From: Streptomyces harbinensis
GTDB taxonomy: Bacteria; Actinomycetota; Actinomycetes; Streptomycetales; Streptomycetaceae
Assembly (NCBI RefSeq): GCF_900116145.1
Contig: NZ_FPAB01000001.1
Location: 1-64,000, forward strand
DNA: 64,000 nt
Direction of reading: 5' to 3'
Below, piece by piece: positions 26,490-34,751 of this stretch (positions within the stretch are counted from its first letter, which is position 1; the number at the start of each line of letters is the position of its first letter). A model generated the notes under the pieces. That model made no database searches, was not told the origin of the DNA, and saw only the letters and a list, made by a program, of their open reading frames with translations. Made by a program: the position numbers and the translations under genes.

Positions 26490-27002
26490 ATGGCGACGAT
26501 GCTGCACGGTGCGCGGGTGGTGCTGAGGCCGACGGCGGACGCGGACGTGTCCGCGCTGGCGGCCATCCGCCGGACTCCGGAGGTGTACGCGCGCTGGCGC
26601 GGCGGGGACGATCTGCGGGCCGCCGTACGGGACGACCTGGCGGAGCCGGGTACGACCACCCTGGTCATCGAGTACGAGGGAAAGGTGGCCGGGGCCATCC
26701 AGTGGCACGCCGAGGAGGAGCCGGACTACCGGCACGCCGGGATGGACATCTACCTGGATCCGGCGCTGCACGGGCGCGGTCTTGGCTCGGACGCGGTGCG
26801 CACGCTGGCCCGGCATCTGATCACGGAGCTGGGCCATCACCGGCTGGTGATCGACCCGGCGGCGGACAACGCGGCGGCCATCGCCTGTTACCGCAAGGTC
26901 GGATTCCGGCCGGTGGGCATCATGCGGCGCTACGAGCGGGGGCCGGACGGCGAGTGGCACGACGGGCTGCTGATGGATCTGCTCGCGGACGAACTCAGCT
27001 AG
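26490..27002 (+). CDS. GNAT acetyltransferase, AAC(6')-like
   Basis: 170 residues. Acetyl-CoA-binding core HGRGLGSDAVRTLARHL follows MDIYLDPAL, then RLVIDPAADNAAAIACYRKVGF, the arrangement seen in AAC(6')-Ib-type aminoglycoside acetyltransferases and their many chromosomal relatives. Acceptor could be an aminoglycoside, another amine or a protein. ATG 26490 is preferred over 26481: CACGAT (26477-26482) ends 7 nt before it, as expected for a leaderless start. Confidence 0.75.
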   Translation: MATMLHGARVVLRPTADADVSALAAIRRTPEVYARWRGGDDLRAAVRDDLAEPGTTTLVIEYEGKVAGAIQWHAEEEPDYRHAGMDIYLDPALHGRGLGSDAVRTLARHLITELGHHRLVIDPAADNAAAIACYRKVGFRPVGIMRRYERGPDGEWHDGLLMDLLADELS

Positions 27003-27081
27003 CGGGGCTGCCGCCCTCTTCCTCCTCGCCCCACTGGCGGTACTGCTTGTAGGCGGGGCGCTGCATGAGGATGCGCTGCAT
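26995..27081 (-). pseudogene. Possible remnant ORF (28 codons)
   Basis: A short minus-strand frame reads MQRILMQRPAYKQYRQWGEE and ends at a TGA overlapping the GNAT stop. The frame continues upstream as PDVVDAVHV without a good start. The coding-like composition suggests the C-terminal end of a lost gene. No family can be named, and chance is not excluded. Confidence 0.3.
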
Positions 27082-27264
27082 CACGTGGACGGCGTCGACG
27101 ACATCGGGGTGTCGGAGGGGTGGAGCTGCGGCAGCGCGAAGAACGCGGCTCCGGCGCGGGCCACCTCAACAATCCCAGAGCGGGTCTCCCGTCACAAGAG
27201 GCGTGCCGTCACCCCAGCCGTACCTTCCGGATCTCCTCCGTCGGCCACCCCGGCACGGGGTTTC
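27003..27264. other. Gene-free stretch after the GNAT gene
   Basis: 262 bp. Apart from the remnant frame at its left end, no coding region, repeat or hairpin stands out. Base composition is more even than in the neighbouring genes, in keeping with decay. Confidence 0.4.
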
Positions 27265-27615
27265 TCACCAGAGGGTGGCGATGAAGATGTTCGCCGTCGT
27301 CAGCGCGCCGATCGTGGCGAAGACCGGGGTGGAGACCTTCTCCTCGTCCCGGTTGAGGTAGGCCAGCACGCTCAGCACCAGCAGCAGGACCAGCTTCACC
27401 GCGATCTTGGTGTTGTTGACCTCGTTGTCGTCGGCCTGGTTCAGGCCGACCAGCACCAGACCGGTCACCAGCATGGTCGCGGCGCCGTGCACCATGCCCG
27501 GGACGATGCGCGCCTCGCCGGCGCCCATCGCCTTCATCTGGGTGAGGAAACCACCGAGCAGCGCCGCGATGCCGATGATGTGCAGGGCGACGAAAATGTG
27601 GATGAGTACGTCCAT
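27265..27615 (-). CDS. Small four-helix membrane protein
   Basis: 116 residues with four helices: about 3-22, 40-58, 70-86 and 95-115. His residues in the first helices (LIHIFVALHIIG) and a conserved-looking GMVHGAATM recall small haem- or quinone-associated or DUF420-like membrane proteins, but this is only a resemblance. ATG 27615 is preceded by TACGCT ending 7 nt upstream, so a leaderless mRNA is likely. Divergent from the DsbA-like gene. Confidence 0.6.
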   Translation of the reverse strand: MDVLIHIFVALHIIGIAALLGGFLTQMKAMGAGEARIVPGMVHGAATMLVTGLVLVGLNQADDNEVNNTKIAVKLVLLLVLSVLAYLNRDEEKVSTPVFATIGALTTANIFIATLW

Positions 27616-27715
27616 GCCGCGCAGCGTACGCACCCCCTTTTTCCCGGAAAGCAGCCCCCCGCATTACGCTCGCCGGTGAGCGTGTGCGCACACCCCCGGC
27701 CCAGAAAGTCCTCCG

Positions 27716-28492
27716 ATGCCCCCCTCCCGGCCGACCCGGCCCGCCCGGCGCCCCGACCCGCGCCCGTACGCCGTGCGGAAGCGTCCGCTGACCTTCGTGG
27801 TCCTGGCGGCCGTGCTCGTCCTGGTGCTGGTCTTCGGCGCCATGGCGGCCCTCTTCAGCAGCGGCAACAGCACCGCGGACAACCAGCGGAACCCCACCCC
27901 CGGCGACGGCACCCTCCAGCCGCTGCCCGAGGGCCACCCGGCCCTGGCACTGGCCCGCCGCGACGCGGACGACCCGCTCGCGCTCGGCGCCGCCGACGCA
28001 CCGGTGGTCATGATCGAGTACAGCGACTTCCAGTCGGCCTTCAGCGGCACCCACGCCCGCGGCGTCCACCACGAGCTGATCGAGGAGTACGTGGAGCGCG
28101 GCGCGCTGCGCATCGAGTTCCGCAACTTCCCGGTCTACGGCCCCGAATCGGACGCCGCCTCCCGCGCCGCGTGGGCGGCCGGGCAGCAGGGGCGGTTCTG
28201 GGAGTTCTACGACGCCGCGTTCGCCGAGGAGTTCCACCGGGACACCGGCCGGTTCTCCGAGGACGGGCTGCGCGAGCTGGCCGAGGCGGCCGGGGTCCCC
28301 GACGTCGAGCGGCTGCTGGCCGACATGGAGTCCCCCGAGGCCGACGAGGCGGTGGCCACCGACGCCGAGGAGGGCGTCGAACTGGGGGCGACCACCACCC
28401 CGGCCTTCCTCCTGAACGGGCACCCGATCGTGGGCGCGCAGTCGATGGACACCTTCCGCGAGACCATCGACCAGCTGCTCGACGCGGCGTGA
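27716..28492 (+). CDS. Membrane-anchored DsbA-like thioredoxin-fold protein lacking both active-site cysteines
   Basis: 258 residues. Basic Pro-rich N-terminus, one helix (about 24-47), linker, then a DsbA-type domain (about 80-258). The strand and loop that normally read DFQCPFC are present as SDFQSAFS (residues 103-110), so Ser107 and Ser110 replace the CxxC pair. The protein has no Cys at all. Other family features remain: IEFRNFPVYGPES, the FWEFYDAAF helix and the cis-Pro loop TTTPAFLLNG (226-235). A thiol redox role is therefore excluded; a binding or chaperone role is inferred. Start ATG 27716. Confidence 0.85.
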   Translation: MPPSRPTRPARRPDPRPYAVRKRPLTFVVLAAVLVLVLVFGAMAALFSSGNSTADNQRNPTPGDGTLQPLPEGHPALALARRDADDPLALGAADAPVVMIEYSDFQSAFSGTHARGVHHELIEEYVERGALRIEFRNFPVYGPESDAASRAAWAAGQQGRFWEFYDAAFAEEFHRDTGRFSEDGLRELAEAAGVPDVERLLADMESPEADEAVATDAEEGVELGATTTPAFLLNGHPIVGAQSMDTFRETIDQLLDAA

Positions 28493-28639
28493 GGACCATC
28501 ACACGCGTCACCAACAGCGAACCGACCCGGGCAGATCACCCGGAGTGAAACGGTCACCCTCGATCAGCGATCGAGCGATTGCCGCCAATCCCGTTCCGGC
28601 CACTCCCGGGGAGCCCGGCCCGGCCTAGCGTCCTCAGCC

Positions 28640-29755
28640 ATGGCCCAGCATCGCAAGCCCGGCTCCCCGAGCTACCCGTGGCGCAGACCGTTCGCCGCCC
28701 CCGGCGCCGCGCACCGCAAGCCCCGCTCCGGCGGGGCGGTGCGCACCACCGCCACCCTCACCCTGGCCGGCGCCGCCTCGGCCGCGGTGGCCGGCGGCGG
28801 TACGGCCCTGGCCGACCCGCAGCCCGGGCCCGACCAGGTGCGCAGCGAGATCGACACCCTGCACCACGAGGCCGAGCAGGCCACCGAGCGCTACCACGCT
28901 GCCAACGAGGCCGTCGCCCGGGCCGAGCGCGAGCTGGAGCGGGTCAGCCTCGCCGCCGACAGCAGCACCGACCGGCTGAACGAGTACCGCCGGGCCCTCG
29001 GCTCGCACGCCGCCGCCCAGTACCGCGCCGCCGGGATGCCCCCCGAGGTCCAGCTGGCGCTCTCCTCCGACCCGGACACCTACCTCGCCCGCGCCGCCGC
29101 CATGGACCGCAGCGGCGACCGGCAGGCCGACGCGCTGACCGGCGCCCAGCGGCAGCTGCGCGACCTCGAACAGCTGCGCGCCGAGGCCGCCGAGCTGACC
29201 GAGGAACTGACCGGGGCCCGCGACCGGGCCGACGCCGAACGCGACACCGTGGAGACCAAGCTCGCCGAGGCCGAGGCCCTGCTGGAGACCCTCACCGAAC
29301 GCGAACGGCAGCGGCTGCTCAGCCAGGACGCCCACGCCACCGGCCCTGGCCCCGGCACCGCCGCATCGGCCGCCGCCCCGCTCGCCGCACCCGCCCCCGC
29401 CGCCGGGCCGCGCGCCCAGGCCGCCACCACCTTCGCCCTCGGCCAAGTCGGCAAGCCCTACGGCTGGGGCGCCACCGGACCGGACGCGTACGACTGCTCC
29501 GGCCTCACTCAGGCCGCCTGGTCCGCCGCCGGGGTCGCCCTCCCGCGCACCAGCCAGAGCCAGTCCGGGGCGGGCACCCGGGTCAGCCGCGACCAACTCG
29601 CCCCCGGTGACCTGGTGTTCTATTACCCCGGTCTGACGCATGTCGCCCTCTACATCGGCAACGGCCAGGTCGTGCACGCCTCACGCCCCGGAACCCCGGT
29701 ACGGACCGCCCCCGTCGACTCCATGCCGTTCGCCGCCGCCACCCGGCCCGCGTGA
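28640..29755 (+). CDS. Secreted NlpC/P60 peptidoglycan hydrolase (paralogue)
   Basis: 371 residues. Signal region with basic RKPRSGG and an Ala-rich core ending ALADP (about 59). Coiled coil about 65-230 with the same YRRALGSHAAAQYRAAG block as the paralogue at 20913 (RRTLGSFAAAQYRSG). Ala/Pro linker, then NlpC/P60 domain: Cys286 in YDCSGLTQ and His334 in THVALYIG. TAGCGT lies 8 nt upstream of the ATG, so it may be leaderless. It likely trims peptidoglycan stem peptides. It sits between a DsbA-like protein and two membrane proteins. Confidence 0.92.
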   Translation: MAQHRKPGSPSYPWRRPFAAPGAAHRKPRSGGAVRTTATLTLAGAASAAVAGGGTALADPQPGPDQVRSEIDTLHHEAEQATERYHAANEAVARAERELERVSLAADSSTDRLNEYRRALGSHAAAQYRAAGMPPEVQLALSSDPDTYLARAAAMDRSGDRQADALTGAQRQLRDLEQLRAEAAELTEELTGARDRADAERDTVETKLAEAEALLETLTERERQRLLSQDAHATGPGPGTAASAAAPLAAPAPAAGPRAQAATTFALGQVGKPYGWGATGPDAYDCSGLTQAAWSAAGVALPRTSQSQSGAGTRVSRDQLAPGDLVFYYPGLTHVALYIGNGQVVHASRPGTPVRTAPVDSMPFAAATRPA

Positions 29756-29814
29756 CGTGAACCGCCCCGGATAGGGCAGAATTTCCCCTCCACCATCAGG
29801 GGAGGGAACCCATC

Positions 29815-31056
29815 GTGTCCGTGCAGCCGGCCCCACCAGGCGACTGCCCGCTCGGCGCCCGCGCCGCCCACCGGAGCGCCGTGCGCGCGTTCCGCGCCGA
29901 GCGCGACCGCCTGGCCGCCGGCCACGGCATACCGGAAGCCCTCGCCTACTCCCCCGAGGCCACCCGGCAGTGGATCTCGGACGAACTCACCGCCGCCGCC
30001 CACACGGTCGCCGACCGCGCCCGCGCCGCCGGCCCCGCCTGGCTGGCGCTGCGCGCCCAGCGCACCACCGTCCTGCTCTGGTCCGCGGTCCTCGCCCTGC
30101 TGCTGGGCCAGGCCCTCACCGCGATCGGCGCCGGCTGGACCCTGCCGCGCACCGCCGCGCTGCTCGCCGCCACCGTCCTGGCCGCCCTGCTCACCTGCGT
30201 GGCCTGGCTGCACCGGCGCAAGGGCGGCGCCCTCGCCCCGCTGATCGGCGCCGACAACCGCGTCTCCACCTCCCGTACGGTCGCCGCCGGCTGGCTGCTG
30301 CTCGCCGCCTACGCCGTCCTCACCCTCGCCCTCACCCTGGCCGGCACCGGCGACGGCGAGGACCGCGCCGCGCTGCGCGCCGGGCTCGGCCTGCCGGACG
30401 GCGCCGGGCTGCTCACCGTCACCGCCCTCACCTGCGCCGTCGCCCTGTGGACCGGGCAGGCCGTGGCCCACCGGGTACGGCACTTCCGCACCCAGAAGAT
30501 CCGCGCCCACCGCCCGCGCGCCCTCGACCCGCTCACCGACGACTCCGGCACCATCAGCTTCACCGCCGCCCAGTACGTCCTGGTCAACACCGCCGCCGTG
30601 GTCTTCGCCGCCGTCCAGCTCGCCCGCGACCCCTACCAACTGCCCAGCCCGCCCTGGGCACTCGTCGTCCTGGTCGCCGTCTCCGGCCTCGGCTACGCCG
30701 CCGCCAAACTCACCGAGGGCGGACGCCCCGTCATCCAGTCGGTGGTCCGGGTGCGCGAGCCCGGCGGCCCGCACTCCGCGATCCGCTACGGCGACGAACT
30801 GGAGATCCGCGGCTCGGGGTTCGTGCCGCCGGGCGCCGAGACGGCCGACCAGCTGGCCAGGACCCTGGTGCGCATCGGCGACATCCTGGTCCCGGTCCCG
30901 CTGGTCCCGGTAGCCGGCGGCGGCTTCACCAACCCCAGCGACACCGTGCTGCGGCTGCCCGTCCCGGCCGAACTCGACCCGGGCCCCGCCGACATCCAGG
31001 TCATCACGGCAGCCGGTACGGAGTCTGGCCGCTACCCGATCACGGTGGCAGACTGA
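29815..31056 (+). CDS. Membrane protein with C-terminal IPT/TIG-like domain
   Basis: 413 residues from GTG 29815 (GTG 29821 possible). An N-terminal helical cytosolic part is followed by six or so hydrophobic helices (about 85-104, 110-128, 155-175, 195-215, 250-265 and 275-292). The last 100 residues resemble an IPT/TIG beta-sandwich: SVVRVREPGGPHSAIRYGDE, then LEIRGSGFVPPGAE and a closing strand pair. Such domains bind other proteins or sugars. Function unknown. It begins 59 bp after the NlpC/P60 gene and may be in its operon. The ribosome binding site lies in a hairpin. Confidence 0.65.
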   Translation: MSVQPAPPGDCPLGARAAHRSAVRAFRAERDRLAAGHGIPEALAYSPEATRQWISDELTAAAHTVADRARAAGPAWLALRAQRTTVLLWSAVLALLLGQALTAIGAGWTLPRTAALLAATVLAALLTCVAWLHRRKGGALAPLIGADNRVSTSRTVAAGWLLLAAYAVLTLALTLAGTGDGEDRAALRAGLGLPDGAGLLTVTALTCAVALWTGQAVAHRVRHFRTQKIRAHRPRALDPLTDDSGTISFTAAQYVLVNTAAVVFAAVQLARDPYQLPSPPWALVVLVAVSGLGYAAAKLTEGGRPVIQSVVRVREPGGPHSAIRYGDELEIRGSGFVPPGAETADQLARTLVRIGDILVPVPLVPVAGGGFTNPSDTVLRLPVPAELDPGPADIQVITAAGTESGRYPITVAD

Positions 31057-31106
31057 GGCACCGACCGACGCGCCGTACCCGCCGCACCACCCGGAGGGAG
31101 CCCGCG

Positions 31107-31604
31107 ATGACCGTGCCGCACGACCCGCGCGAGAGCGCCACCGCCCGCTACGCACTGCTGCCGCTGCGCCTCTTCCTCGGCCTGACCTTCCTGTACGCGG
31201 GCCTCGACAAGTACCTGGACAGCGGCCCGTTCTCCGCGTTCTCCCGCGAACACACCATCACCCTGCTGGAGTTCTCCCACGACGGCAGCCCCGTCCCGTG
31301 GCTCGTGGACCTCGCGCTCGACCACCCCACGCTGGTGGGACACGGCACGGCCGTCGCCGAGATCCTGGTCGGCCTCGCCGTACTGGCGGGCCTGGCCACC
31401 CGCGCCGCCGCCGCCCTCGGCGCGCTGCTCACCCTGCTGATGTGGCTGACCGTCTCCTGGAGCACGTCCCCGTACTACTTCGGCGCCGATCTCCCCTACC
31501 TCTTCGGCTTCGTCACCCTGCTGCTCACCGGCAGCGGCCCGTACGCCCTGGACGACCTGCGCGAACGCGGCCGGCGGCGGCGCGGCAGCCTGATGTTCGG
31601 CTAG
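31107..31604 (+). CDS. DoxX-family membrane protein
   Basis: 165 residues, four helices. The DoxX pattern is seen in ALLPLRLFLGLTFLYAGLDK, with the family's Arg and Lys at the membrane face, followed by LVGHGTAVAEILVGLAVLAGLATR and LGALLTLLMWLTVSW. DoxX proteins are linked to oxidative-stress complexes and quinone or thiosulfate metabolism in different bacteria, so no reaction is assigned. ATG 31107 with CGGAGGGAG upstream. It follows the IPT-domain protein by 50 bp. Confidence 0.8.
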   Translation: MTVPHDPRESATARYALLPLRLFLGLTFLYAGLDKYLDSGPFSAFSREHTITLLEFSHDGSPVPWLVDLALDHPTLVGHGTAVAEILVGLAVLAGLATRAAAALGALLTLLMWLTVSWSTSPYYFGADLPYLFGFVTLLLTGSGPYALDDLRERGRRRRGSLMFG

Positions 31605-31611
31605 CCACCGC

Positions 31612-31872
31612 CTACCCCGCGTCCGCCGGCTCCCGCTTCTCCCCGTCCCGGTTGCCCTGCCGGGCCCGGCGCAGCGACCGCGTCACCAGCGACACCAGCC
31701 CGGCCAGCAGCAGCGACCCCGCCACCAGGGCCACCAGCACCGCCACCGGCAGCCGCCCGTCCTCGTCCCGGGCCCGCACGTACACCACGACGGCGACGGC
31801 GGTGAGCGCCAGCCCCAGCACCAGCCGGGCGGGCTCGAAGCGGTGCCGGTCGATCCCTCGGTACTGACTCAT
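31612..31872 (-). CDS. Small two-helix membrane protein in the PspC operon
   Basis: 86 residues: a polar N-terminus (MSQYRGIDRHRFEPAR), helix about 17-33, an acidic-basic turn (RARDEDGR), helix about 41-62 and an Arg-rich tail. The ATG overlaps the stop of the PspC/LiaF-like gene (ATGA at 31869-31872), so it is translationally coupled and probably works with that protein. No known family is recognised. Confidence 0.7.
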   Translation of the reverse strand: MSQYRGIDRHRFEPARLVLGLALTAVAVVVYVRARDEDGRLPVAVLVALVAGSLLLAGLVSLVTRSLRRARQGNRDGEKREPADAG

Positions 31873-33302
31873 GATCCGATCTCCGCTTCCGGGGCGGGCT
31901 CGACGCGGTCCCAGCGGACCACCTCCACGTGCCCGATCCCCATGTCCAGGGTCAGCTCCACGGTGCCGGCCGCCTCCGCCCCGCCCGGCGGCGGGTAGGT
32001 GTCGGTCTGGTCGTTCCTGATCCCGCCCCACACATGGTCCGGGCCGCCGGAGCTTTCGTACTCCGGCGCCTCGTTGTAGGTGTACGCGCCGGCCGTGATG
32101 CTGGTGTGCACGATCACCTCGGCGTTCCACGGCACGATCACCTTGATCTGCCCCGCCCCGGCCTCCACCGTGGTCCGTACCGTCTCGTCCCCGGTCAGTG
32201 CGAGGCCGCTCAGGTCCAGCTGCCCCCGGCCCGTCCCCAGCTCGTACCGGTCCTGCACCTGCTCCGCCGCCACCGGCTCCCAGGTGCTGTCCGTCCAGCT
32301 GGTGGTGATGTTCCGCGGCAGCACCGAGGCGCCCGCCAGCGCCAGGGTGGTCAGCACGACCACCACCACACTGCCCGCGCCGAGCCGCCCGAAGAACGCG
32401 CTCATCAGCCAGCCCGCGCCGTACACCGCCAGCACCACGGCGAACGTGCACACCAGCACCGTGCCCAGCGGGTACCGCAGCCAGGTGGCCGCCATCACCA
32501 CCAGCCCGGACACCACCGCCGCCAGGAAGACCAGCCCGCCCAGCCACGCGCCGCGCCGCGGCGGCGGCAGCGGCCGGACCGCGCCCGGGGTGCCCGGCGG
32601 CGGCGCGGCCCACGGGCCGGCCGTCGTGCCCAGGTGCACAGGACCGGTGGCCGTGCCGCCCGCGTACGGCGCCTGCGCGCCCGGAGCCGCGTCGGCCGGC
32701 CCCCACAGATAGTGGCCCTGTCCCTGCACGCCCATCGCTCCTCCCCCGGTTCCCCCACTCGTCCCGCCGCCCGCGGACTCCCGCCACCACGACGCGACCG
32801 CCGGGGCCGGCGGCGCCTGCGCCTCGGGCGGCGCGGTCGCCGCGGCCTCCGCCGCGCCCGCCCCGCCCGGCGCCGGCTCGTCCTCACCCGCCAGCACCCG
32901 GCGCCGCGACCAGTACGCCGCCCCGCCCACCGCCGTCACCAGCAGCACCGAGAACCAGATCGCCGGATGGCGGGTGCTCACCGACGCCACGTACAGGCCA
33001 CAGCCCACCAGCGTGAACAGCAGCGCGGTCAGCCCGGGGCCCTCCACCCGCCCCGACAGCAGCCGCCGGCCCTCGTTCTCCTCCTCGCCCTCGAACGGGA
33101 TCAGCAGCCAGGCCACCCCGTACGCGATCAGGCCGAGGCCGCCGATGACCGACAGCACCGCCAGCGGCACCCGGAACAGCACCGGGTCCAGATGGAAGTA
33201 CCGCCCCAGCCCGCCGCACACCCCGCCGACCACTTTCTGCCGGCGGCTGCGTGTCAGCCGCGCGGTCACCGGTGCCGGAGGGGCCGACTCGTCCACGCTC
33301 AT
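31869..33302 (-). CDS. PspC-domain protein with LiaF-like C-terminal domain
   Basis: 477 residues from ATG 33302 (33311 is an alternative). A PspC domain opens the protein (LTRSRRQKVVGGVCGGLGRYF, in two parts: 12 then 9 residues), with its helix at about 50-67. Further helices at about 90-140, a Pro/Gly/Ala linker, two more helices near 245-310, and a beta-rich C-terminus (about 350-477) like the cell-wall-active antibiotic-response domain of LiaF/VraT (ELTLDMGIGHVEVVR). PspC proteins sense envelope stress. Divergent from a PspC histidine kinase, so a sensing module is likely. Confidence 0.82.
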   Translation of the reverse strand: MSVDESAPPAPVTARLTRSRRQKVVGGVCGGLGRYFHLDPVLFRVPLAVLSVIGGLGLIAYGVAWLLIPFEGEEENEGRRLLSGRVEGPGLTALLFTLVGCGLYVASVSTRHPAIWFSVLLVTAVGGAAYWSRRRVLAGEDEPAPGGAGAAEAAATAPPEAQAPPAPAVASWWRESAGGGTSGGTGGGAMGVQGQGHYLWGPADAAPGAQAPYAGGTATGPVHLGTTAGPWAAPPPGTPGAVRPLPPPRRGAWLGGLVFLAAVVSGLVVMAATWLRYPLGTVLVCTFAVVLAVYGAGWLMSAFFGRLGAGSVVVVVLTTLALAGASVLPRNITTSWTDSTWEPVAAEQVQDRYELGTGRGQLDLSGLALTGDETVRTTVEAGAGQIKVIVPWNAEVIVHTSITAGAYTYNEAPEYESSGGPDHVWGGIRNDQTDTYPPPGGAEAAGTVELTLDMGIGHVEVVRWDRVEPAPEAEIGS

Positions 33303-33458
33303 GCCCTCCATGGTGCGGCCTGCCGCCGCGGGCCGGGATCCGGGGCCGCCCCGGAGGAATCCCTGAGATCCCGGGCGGCCGGCGCGGGGGTTGTCCCCAC
33401 CCTCCCCTGGGGGGCACCCCTGATGTGCCGAGGGGGCCACTCGTGTGACGATCGGAGC

Positions 33459-34751
33459 ATGACCACCGCCACCACGCCCGCCGGCACGCCCGCGCCGGCC
33501 ACGGCACCGCCGTCCGGGGAGGTGCCGCCGCGCAAGCTGTACCGCAGCGCCGAGGGCCGCTGGCTGGGCGGCGTGGCGCAGGGCCTGGCCGGGCACGTGG
33601 GGGTGCCGGTCTCCTGGGTACGGCTGGTCCTGGCCGCCCTGGTCATGGCCAACGGCCTGGGCATCCTGGTGTACGGCGCGTTCTGGTTCGTGGTGCCGCT
33701 GGGCACCCCCGCCCAGCAGGCCGCCCTCGCCCAGCCGCCGCGGCGGCTGCGGATCCCGTCCAAGGGGCAGCTGGTCGCGCTCGTGGTGGCGGCCAGCGCG
33801 ATGGGCGTGCTGGCCGCCAACCTCCAGTTCTCGGTCGGCGACGCCTATCTGTGGCCGCTGCTGATCATCGCGGTGGGCGCCGCGATGGTGTGGCGGCAGG
33901 CCGACAACGCGCGCCGCGAGCACTGGGCCGAGGTCACCCGCCGTACCCGCTGGCTGCCGCTGGTGCGCTACGCGGCCGGCGCCGCCCTGGTCAGCCTGGG
34001 CGTCACCAGCTTCGTGTGGCTGCGCTCGGCCACCGAGCCCGGCGAGACGCTGAGCACCGCCCTCCAGGCGGCGGTGGCCGTCGTGGTCGGCATCGCGCTG
34101 CTGGCCGGCCCGTACCTGGTGCGCATGGTGCAGGACCTCTCCGAGGAGCGCACCATGCGCATCCGCGCCCAGGAACGCGCCGAGGTCGCCGCGCACGTCC
34201 ACGACTCGGTGCTGCACACCCTCACCCTGATCCAGCGCAACGCCGACAACGCCCGCGAGGTGGCACGGCTGGCCCGCGCCCAGGAACGCGAACTGCGCAC
34301 CTGGCTGCACAAGTCGGCCGAGAACCCCGGCCGGGTGGAGAGCGAGGAGGAGAGCGGACCCCGTACGTTCGCCGAAGGGGTACGCGCCACCGCCGCCGAG
34401 GTGGAGGACCACCACGGCGTGCCGATCGAGGTGGTGTGCGTCGGCGACTGCCCGCTGGAGGAGGCGCTGGCCGCCCAGCTCCAGGCGGCCCGCGAGGCGA
34501 TGGTCAACGCCGCCAAGTACGGTGGCGAGGGCGGTCCTGTGCGGGTGTTCGCGGAGGTCGAAGGGCGTACCGTCTTCGTATCGGTCCGCGACCGGGGCCC
34601 CGGCTTCGACCCGGAGACGGTGCCGGCCGACCGGATGGGCGTACGCGAGTCGATCATCGGCCGGATGGGACGGCACGGCGGCACGGCGCGGGTGAAGTCC
34701 ACGGCGGGCGAGGGGACAGAGGTGGAACTGACGATGGAGCGATCGGCATGA
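33459..34751 (+). CDS. PspC-domain sensor histidine kinase
   Basis: 430 residues. N-terminal PspC domain (KLYRSAEGRWLGGVAQGLAGH), then helices at about 55-80, 110-130, 138-150, 170-190 and 205-222, then a NarL-type kinase core. The phosphoacceptor is His248 in AAHVHDSVLHTLTLIQ. The ATPase shows AAREAMVNAAKYGG (N box) and VRDRGPGFDP (G1). Its ATPase end overlaps the next gene as ATGA, so kinase and regulator are co-translated. It faces the PspC/LiaF-like gene across 156 bp. GACGAT 6 nt before ATG 33459 suggests leaderless expression. Confidence 0.92.
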   Translation: MTTATTPAGTPAPATAPPSGEVPPRKLYRSAEGRWLGGVAQGLAGHVGVPVSWVRLVLAALVMANGLGILVYGAFWFVVPLGTPAQQAALAQPPRRLRIPSKGQLVALVVAASAMGVLAANLQFSVGDAYLWPLLIIAVGAAMVWRQADNARREHWAEVTRRTRWLPLVRYAAGAALVSLGVTSFVWLRSATEPGETLSTALQAAVAVVVGIALLAGPYLVRMVQDLSEERTMRIRAQERAEVAAHVHDSVLHTLTLIQRNADNAREVARLARAQERELRTWLHKSAENPGRVESEEESGPRTFAEGVRATAAEVEDHHGVPIEVVCVGDCPLEEALAAQLQAAREAMVNAAKYGGEGGPVRVFAEVEGRTVFVSVRDRGPGFDPETVPADRMGVRESIIGRMGRHGGTARVKSTAGEGTEVELTMERSA

